Origin: Isohypsibius dastychi
Taxonomy: Eukaryota > Tardigrada > Eutardigrada > Parachela > Isohypsibiidae
NCBI GenBank assembly: GCA_034696485.1
Contig: JAQIWT010001083.1
Coordinates: 1-12,640 of the forward strand
Length of the DNA stretch: 12,640 bases
Reading direction: 5' to 3'
Position 1 is the first letter of the stretch. Every line of letters begins with the position of its first letter. Below are positions 7,960 through 12,640 of the stretch, piece by piece. Below the pieces are notes generated by a model. It was not told the DNA's origin. It did no database searches and was given only the letters and a program-made list of their open reading frames with translations. Position numbers and translations under genes: made by a program.

Positions 7960-8460
7960 GATGGAATTCGATTCGCGAAGCGCGACAAATTTCCCGGAAT
8001 TTTAGTAATATTGACACTTGTTCGGGAAACAGTGCTTGACCGGCATGTTGGTACTGTGTTTGAGATTGGATTCTAGATAATCGAATTTCAATCGCTAACG
8101 TAAACAGCTAATTGGATAGATCTCCTTACTTGTACAACCTCGTTTCTTGAAAAGGTGCGTCATGGTTGCTGTTTACTTTTGTCGGCTTTCGGTCACAGAA
8201 TCACCTTCGACCATTTCTCAAGAACAGTCAGTTTTGACCGGTCAAAAAATATGATTTCTCGAGTATCTCTTAGCATTTTCCAAACGATAGCAAATTTTCT
8301 AATCGCAGTTTTTTCGGACATCGAAATCCAATTTTTCACTTCGTCTCTGTGTGCATTAAGCAGTTTTTAACCAAAATGTTGTTCTAAGCCCAGGAAGGTT
8401 TTTATCTGGCGTTCAGATCAAGTTCTAATTCCATGTCTCATGCGAAATTTTAAGAAAACC

Positions 8461-8492
8461 GTTTTTTTATGCAAACGTTTTTTTATGCAAAC
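8461..8492. repeat. Perfect 16-bp tandem duplication with ATGCAAA
   Basis: GTTTTTTTATGCAAAC occurs twice head to tail without mismatch. Each copy carries ATGCAAA, the core of the POU octamer site. It lies about 120 nt past the stop of the acyltransferase gene on that gene's 3' side, so it is either 3'UTR or spacer. A recent slippage duplication explains it without any function. Confidence 0.8.
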
Positions 8493-8607
8493 AGAAATAA
8501 TTAAACAGTCCCACGGAGATCAATTTAAATTCTTTTGTGTGCAAGATAGAGCCACTCTAATGGCAAAAAACGATCAACCAAAAGCAAGTCCCGCATAATC
8601 GGAGTTC

Positions 8608-9840
8608 TCAGTTTTTCACCGGCTTATTGGCGTTTGACGAGCCAGCATCCATGAAGTCTTTCGCGTCTTTATACGTAAAATCAGTCTTCGGCAGTTTGAG
8701 CATATTTGCCATCTTCTCTTGCATGTTGGCTGCGTACAGCCTCGCGTTACCGCTCTCCGCAATCGATGGCTTGTAAATACCCAAGTTCTCCACAACTGCG
8801 GTGATTTTCGGTTGAAGCAAAATACGAGCGATGACCTTCCATGTTGGTTTCCCCATGTCCCATGTCATTATCATCGGATTGAAGGACTTCATCCAAGTAC
8901 GATACTGAATGGTCACCATTTGCACCGGTTTACCAGGAATGAAGGCTCCAGCCTTGAATTTGTAAAGACATGTTCCATTCGAGGTTGTCGCCTCTGGGAA
9001 AATCAAAACTGGAGGCCAACGGCCAATCTCATCTTTACAACGTCGTTCGATGATGGCCGCTGTGCTCTGCCGACTGCAAAAAAAAATCATAAAAAATCAC
9101 CCGAATACCAGTAAGGCCGGAAAAAATCACCTTGTCTCGTTTTCGCGATCAACGTAAATCGGCTGCAGAATCGTGGTGCAAAGCCCGAAAATCGGCATAT
9201 CACGAACTTCAGCTCTGGCCACCGGAGAGCATTCGACAACAGCTGACAAAAAACAGTCTGTGTAAGCAAGATGAGGAGATGCAATGATGACCGGTGCTTC
9301 CTGACTCCCAGCTCTGAGCTGCTTTTTATCTCCGACTATTTTAACACGGTGCATTCCAATGAAGAAGAACATGACCCTGGCCATTTTGCGCATAAATCGC
9401 TGACACCAGTACTGCCAGCCACTGAGCGGTCCAGTGCGGGTGTATTCCTCCGGTGGAATCTTCGTGCAGAAAATAGTGACCCGGGCAACAAAATAGCTGA
9501 TCATTATCGTTGTGAAGATTCCGACGACTTTGATCGGGAGAATGGGGATCATGAGACACATGATAAACTGGTCACGGGGGCTGATCTTGGGGTGGTACTG
9601 GTAAGGGATCAGCTGGGGGGTGACGATTGTGTGGCTAATATCGGTCGGTTGGTTCAAGACGGATTGTTCGGAGACGGATTGAATAACCGGGGGAGAGATG
9701 TTGATGGCGATCGACCGGAGTGGCTGGGTGTTGTTGACCTGGTTGTCGCCATCATTCCGATCGGTGCGACGGGGCGGCCTGTCCGTGACTGATATTTTGT
9801 TTTCGAGAAGGGCAACCACTGAAGGTGAGATATTCGTCAT
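8608..9840 (-). CDS. Lysophospholipid acyltransferase (LPCAT/LPEAT-like), two exons
   Basis: Join exon 1 (9840 down to 9131) to exon 2 (9073 down to 8608): 1176 nt, 391 residues. The enzyme family moves an acyl chain from acyl-CoA to a lysophospholipid at the ER (Lands-cycle remodelling or de novo synthesis). Residues 1-90 are Ser/Thr/Gln-rich and probably disordered. About 92-118 is a hydrophobic membrane segment. Motif I is SPHLAYTD with His190 and Asp195 (HX4D, catalytic). Motif II is PIYVDR at 227-232. Motif III reads IFPEATTSN at 261-269, and motif IV is FIPGKPVQ at 281-288. The spacing and wording (VDR, IFPE, GAFIPG.PVQ) fit LPCAT1/2/4 and plant LPEAT best. Odd points: motif III normally has EGT and here Gly is Ala (A265), and there are no EF-hands, which LPCAT1/2 carry after the catalytic domain, so the protein is some 130 residues shorter than those. 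It resembles plant LPEAT1 in length. Substrate preference cannot be set from sequence. Confidence 0.88.
9074..9130 (-). other. 57-nt intron of the acyltransferase with a duplicated donor sequence
   Basis: The donor is ACAAG|GTGATT at 9131/9130 and the acceptor is a run of T ending GCAG at 9074, phase 2. Splicing restores VDRENETSRQS across the junction, matching the family. The donor decamer GTGATTTTTT recurs 30 nt into the intron (9100-9091). Using the second site would retain an in-frame TGA right after the exon, so it would give a truncated, inactive product. Confidence 0.85.
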
Positions 9841-9875
9841 GTGACCCCAAATGAATGTGACCTTGTCATCGGAGG

Positions 9876-10017
9876 CTGAGGAGAGGAATGCAGTGCTGGT
9901 AATAAGACGGAATGGGGGCTAGTACCAAAGGCGCAACTGCGCACGACATTTTGCAGGGGGTGGGGGAAATACGTCAGCTTGAAAACCTCATTGAAAATAG
10001 AGAAGTGTTTTGGTTAC
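9876..10017 (-). other. Probable 5'UTR intron of the acyltransferase gene
   Basis: The acceptor is a strong pyrimidine tract (ATTCCTCTCCTCAG) ending at 9876 and the donor is TTGTCAG|GTAACC at 10018/10017; the intron is 142 nt. The exon upstream, 10018-10104, is preceded by its own acceptor-like ATTTTGCAG and has stops in all three frames, so it would be 5'UTR. I could not place a TATA box further upstream. Confidence 0.45.
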
Positions 10018-10104
10018 CTGACAACGCGTAGAAAATCTTGATCATCTTGTGATAGCATGTTCTCCGCGAATCTACTCAGTCAGCGATCATCACAAAGGGC
10101 ATCA

Positions 10105-10803
10105 CTGCAAAATAATCAATCACGTTTATTCATTTTTAATTCAAATAATCATTTTCGAACCAATACCTTCTCGGTATCACCATTTTGGTTCACTTTTCAA
10201 GAATTATGCGAATTCAATTACATTTTATTCTTCGAATTCATTGATTTACAAATTTATGGCAGGAACGACCAACAGTTGCCTATTCCAACCCAACGCACAA
10301 TTTTTCTACTGGGTAATCTGCCAATTCTGGGTCTGAGTTGCTGGCTATTCACCCACTTCTGGACCTGATGCTACTCAGAATATTTGTCGACAACAACCGT
10401 ATTTTTCGACGGTATTCTTTATTCTTCTCGAGCACCTCATGCACCCGTGCATCCCGAAGAATGTGAATAGTTCCTGGTAATGTGTGAAGTGTGTGTAAGT
10501 TGTGTTCCTGGTAATGTGTGTAAGTTCGTTTGAAAAATGTAAGTGTACAGTATGTGGTGGTTTTGCACGAATGCTATCCGCTTTCGTAGAGAGCAGTTCT
10601 ATACAGAATTATCTTATTGGACCTTTGCACGATATTTATCGAGAATCAAATCAAATTGATGTGGTATGCAATACAGTATGTGAAAAAATGATAGTTGTTC
10701 GGAAAATCGCGCAACTTCTAAAAATCTACCAAAAACCAGCCAAAATATCAATTGCCGATCCGCAGATCGGGACATCTATTGAAAACTCAACACACCATGA
10801 TGT
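10105..10803. other. AT-rich spacer without a supportable gene
   Basis: Short frames on the plus strand overlap one another and have no recognisable content. On the minus strand an AATAAA at 10418-10423, about 380 nt past the stop of the next gene, could be that gene's poly(A) signal. An imperfect tandem repeat lies at 10471-10520, and a small perfect inverted repeat CCGATC-CGCA-GATCGG at about 10756-10771. Confidence 0.5.
10471..10520. repeat. Tandem repeat, 34-bp period
   Basis: The 16-bp word TTCCTGGTAATGTGTG occurs at 10471-10486 and again at 10505-10520, and each copy is followed by GT-rich sequence containing TAAGTT. This looks like a single local duplication in GT-rich DNA. Confidence 0.75.
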
Positions 10804-12320
10804 TTAAAAAATCGGTGCCTTTAGACCTAGCAAATTCAAAAACCATGATGGCATTTTCGACTTAGGGTAAAGATCTTTTTCGGGGATCTTGAGTTTGCTT
10901 GTAAAATTGATGAGAACGCCGGTGTATGGTGTACCATTCAAGTTCCGATTCTGTGAAAAATCGACGGCAGGAAGTTTCTTCTCCAAATCAATCCATCTTG
11001 TTATCGTTTGTGGAGATATGTTCAATGGGGTTGTGGCAGTGTATAGCATACATACCGTCGGCCCATTATTTCCATTCATGTGCTGATGAACAAAACAGCG
11101 ATGGTCGTAATTATGGAACTTGGCAGTGGTTAGCGGTGGATTATTCGTGAAGGTCTGTGAATGAACATTGGGGGGTGGTGGATCAGGTCTTAAACCGACG
11201 AAAGTCTGGTCAGCGGCACATTTCAGCATGTAGTGGAAGACCTCCGTCACGGGCGATAGGAAGTCTACACAAGAGTCATCCGTTTCTGGGTGGAGGACAT
11301 TAGACGGGAGTACGGGCTTGTTTTTAAACTCTGGTTGAGGTTGATACAAGGTTATTTTGATATTTCTTGCTTCAAAAAGACGAACGAGGTTCCCGACCGC
11401 GCACAAGCCTGGCAACGGCAGTGTGTAGGGATCAGTTCCGACGTTGCCAGCGAACAAGTTTGATTTAGCATCGATGACAAATTGATCTTTTATAATTGAC
11501 GCTTCATCAAATGTTGGATGTTGGATGTCTGGTGTATTATAAACCTTTAAAACATCTTTATAAAATATTCCACACACATCCATTCCATCCATAGCCTGAG
11601 ACAGACGGTCATAAATTTCCTTTGCAATATCGATGAGTTGGACTTCTGTTTTGCCGTTGAGGGTGTCAGGTGTTCTCGTTGGATCGTTCAAGAATATAAC
11701 AAATGCTGCATAACTCTCTGTCTTAGTTTGGTCCATCACTGTTTTATACCACTTCCCAGTAACATTCACCTCAACAACCCTGCGCGCTGCTACAATTGCA
11801 CGGATTAACTCAGCGGCCCGGAACATTCTGATATAGAGAAGGTAAAGAAGATGCCAGCCATGAACACAAATGAAGTACGTGCGCGGTGATATCAGATATT
11901 TCCCCAGATTCTTGACCACAAGAGCCTGTAGTTCGTCACAGTCACTCAGCTCTTGTCCGTTCAATCCATCTCTGACATTCATGAAGCTCTCATCGAGTTC
12001 TCCAATCATGGTGCATAACTTGACTCTTTCCAGGAACGTTTTCTCGATCATTTCTGGTGGTATTTTTGTAACTTGATCCAAGGTCAGAATATCATCCAGA
12101 ATACGTGAAGGCGTATATGGTGGAAAACCTGCTGACGAAGCAAGCCCTTGTCTAGAAAGGTCACATTGCAGGTGTATGAAGATCAAAGACGGAGTACAAT
12201 GTTGAACTTACGGATAAGTGAGATGGCCTAGTTTCTCATTCATCAATTCATCTTCCATGTAATGGAACATTCGTGTAGACCCTGATAACCACCCTTTCTT
12301 TCTCTCCGGATTCGCTGGTG
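10804..12320 (-). CDS. Unrecognised protein, 3' part of gene (484 residues visible)
   Basis: Two exons are visible: 12320 down to 12212 (109 nt, acceptor GTGTTTCAG) and 12151 down to 10804. They are joined over a 60-nt phase-2 intron (donor TATCC|GTAAGT, acceptor TGACCTTTCTAG). The joined frame reads LTYPQGLASSAGF across the junction, so the ATG at 12186, which lies inside the intron, is not the start. The first visible exon begins with 2 nt of a split codon, so an upstream exon is expected beyond the window; an ATG inside the exon (12272) is a weaker alternative start. The protein has a hydrophobic stretch near residues 129-146 (YFICVHGWHLLYLLYIRMF), a run of four Pro at 360-363, a His-rich patch HNYDHRCFVHQH at 382-393 that could bind a metal, and a hydrophobic C-terminus. 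I do not recognise the family; I considered indoleamine dioxygenase and carnitine acyltransferase and found no motif for either. The long, well-spliced frame makes a real gene very likely. Confidence 0.8.
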
Positions 12321-12350
12321 CTGAAACACGATATCAAGGGCTATTGCTTT

Positions 12351-12536
12351 AACTCAGAACTCGGAACTCGGAATTCGGAACTCGGAACTCGGAATTCGGA
12401 ATTCGGAACTCGGAACTCGGAACTCGAAACTCGGAATTCGGAACTCGGAACTCGGAACTCGGAATTCGGAATTCGGAACTCGGAATCCCTAACTCGGAAC
12501 TCAGAATTTGAAAAACGAAATTCAGAACTCATCAAA
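12351..12536. repeat. Heptamer tandem array (GGAAYTC)n
   Basis: More than 20 copies of a 7-bp unit alternate between GGAACTC and GGAATTC, with decay at the right-hand end. Because 7 is not a multiple of 3 and no unit yields a stop, all frames stay open on both strands; the apparent proteins (ELGTRNS repeats and their antisense) are artefacts. The array lies directly upstream of the first visible exon of the unrecognised gene, so in its presumed intron. The order of C and T units suggests larger blocks copied within the array. It is not a telomeric sequence. Confidence 0.92.
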
Positions 12537-12640
12537 AAACTAGAAATTTAAATCATGAATTTAGAAATTTGGAGTTCGCCATTTTAACCTCGTCAGTCAC
12601 AACTGCAAGTCAGGGCCCCATTGCTGTTTTGTTTTGTAGT

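Larger units (their letters stand above)
7100..8607. other. Intergenic region, no firm gene
   Basis: Between the allatotropin promoter and the end of the acyltransferase gene I find no coding region with a recognisable domain. The region is AT-rich with short frames open on both strands. Noted pieces are a good minus-strand donor (TTCAAG|GTACGT) at 7132/7131, a cysteine-rich ORF at 7696-7959 listed separately, and a perfect 16-bp tandem duplication at 8461-8492. The 3'UTR of the acyltransferase must lie in the right part, but I see no canonical poly(A) signal there. Confidence 0.5.

Noticed and set aside
9271-9792. 173-codon plus-strand ORF
   Set aside because: It is antisense to exon 1 of the acyltransferase, whose catalytic motifs lie on the minus strand.
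10804-12186. ATG at 12186 as the start of the unrecognised protein
   Set aside because: This ATG and the next 11 codons fall in a 60-nt intron with good GTAAGT and TTTCTAG sites; the upstream exon continues the frame.
12351-12536. Telomere or subtelomere repeat
   Set aside because: The unit GGAAYTC has no G-run typical of telomeres, and coding exons lie directly beside it.
12318-12551. Open frames on both strands encoding ELGTRNS-type repeats
   Set aside because: They are the by-product of a stop-free 7-bp tandem repeat; all frames are open over the array on both strands, and it lies in a presumed intron.

Overview
This is eukaryotic, animal-type DNA: the genes are split by short GT-AG introns (57-215 nt), have TATA boxes and poly(A) signals, and sit about 1-3 kb apart with no operon layout. 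The best clue to the organism is a split neuropeptide precursor encoding GFKVYGLQTARGF followed by an amidation/cleavage signal. This matches allatotropin, a family best known from arthropods and other protostomes. Together with a tiny, totally hydrophilic Gly/Gln/Ser protein of the hydrophilin kind and a compact genome, it suggests a small ecdysozoan, possibly a tardigrade. That assignment is inference; nothing in the window proves the species.

Layout: 1-1620 holds no gene I can support. At 1624-2090 (+) lies a compact TATA-driven gene for a 58-residue disordered protein with six GQQ repeats. Convergent to it, 2396-4002 (-) is a two-exon gene for a 463-residue cytosolic UDP-glycosyltransferase with a complete plant-type PSPG box. 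From 4104 to 6155 I see only weak exon-like pieces. The allatotropin gene lies at 6301-6853 (-) with a TATA box at 6972-6978. From 7100 to 8607 there is no firm gene, only one cysteine-rich ORF. At 8608-9840 (-) is a two-exon lysophospholipid acyltransferase (LPCAT/LPEAT-like, 391 residues) with a 5'UTR intron upstream. 10105-10803 is AT-rich spacer. 10804-12320 (-) is the 3' part of a gene for an unrecognised protein (484 residues visible, 5' end outside the window). Its upstream intron, or 5' flank, carries a heptamer tandem array at 12351-12536.

The four minus-strand genes are separate transcription units and do not form a pathway. The items most worth follow-up are the hydrophilin-like small protein, the plant-type UGT in an animal context (possible horizontal transfer), the allatotropin precursor, and the unrecognised 484-residue protein with a His-rich patch.
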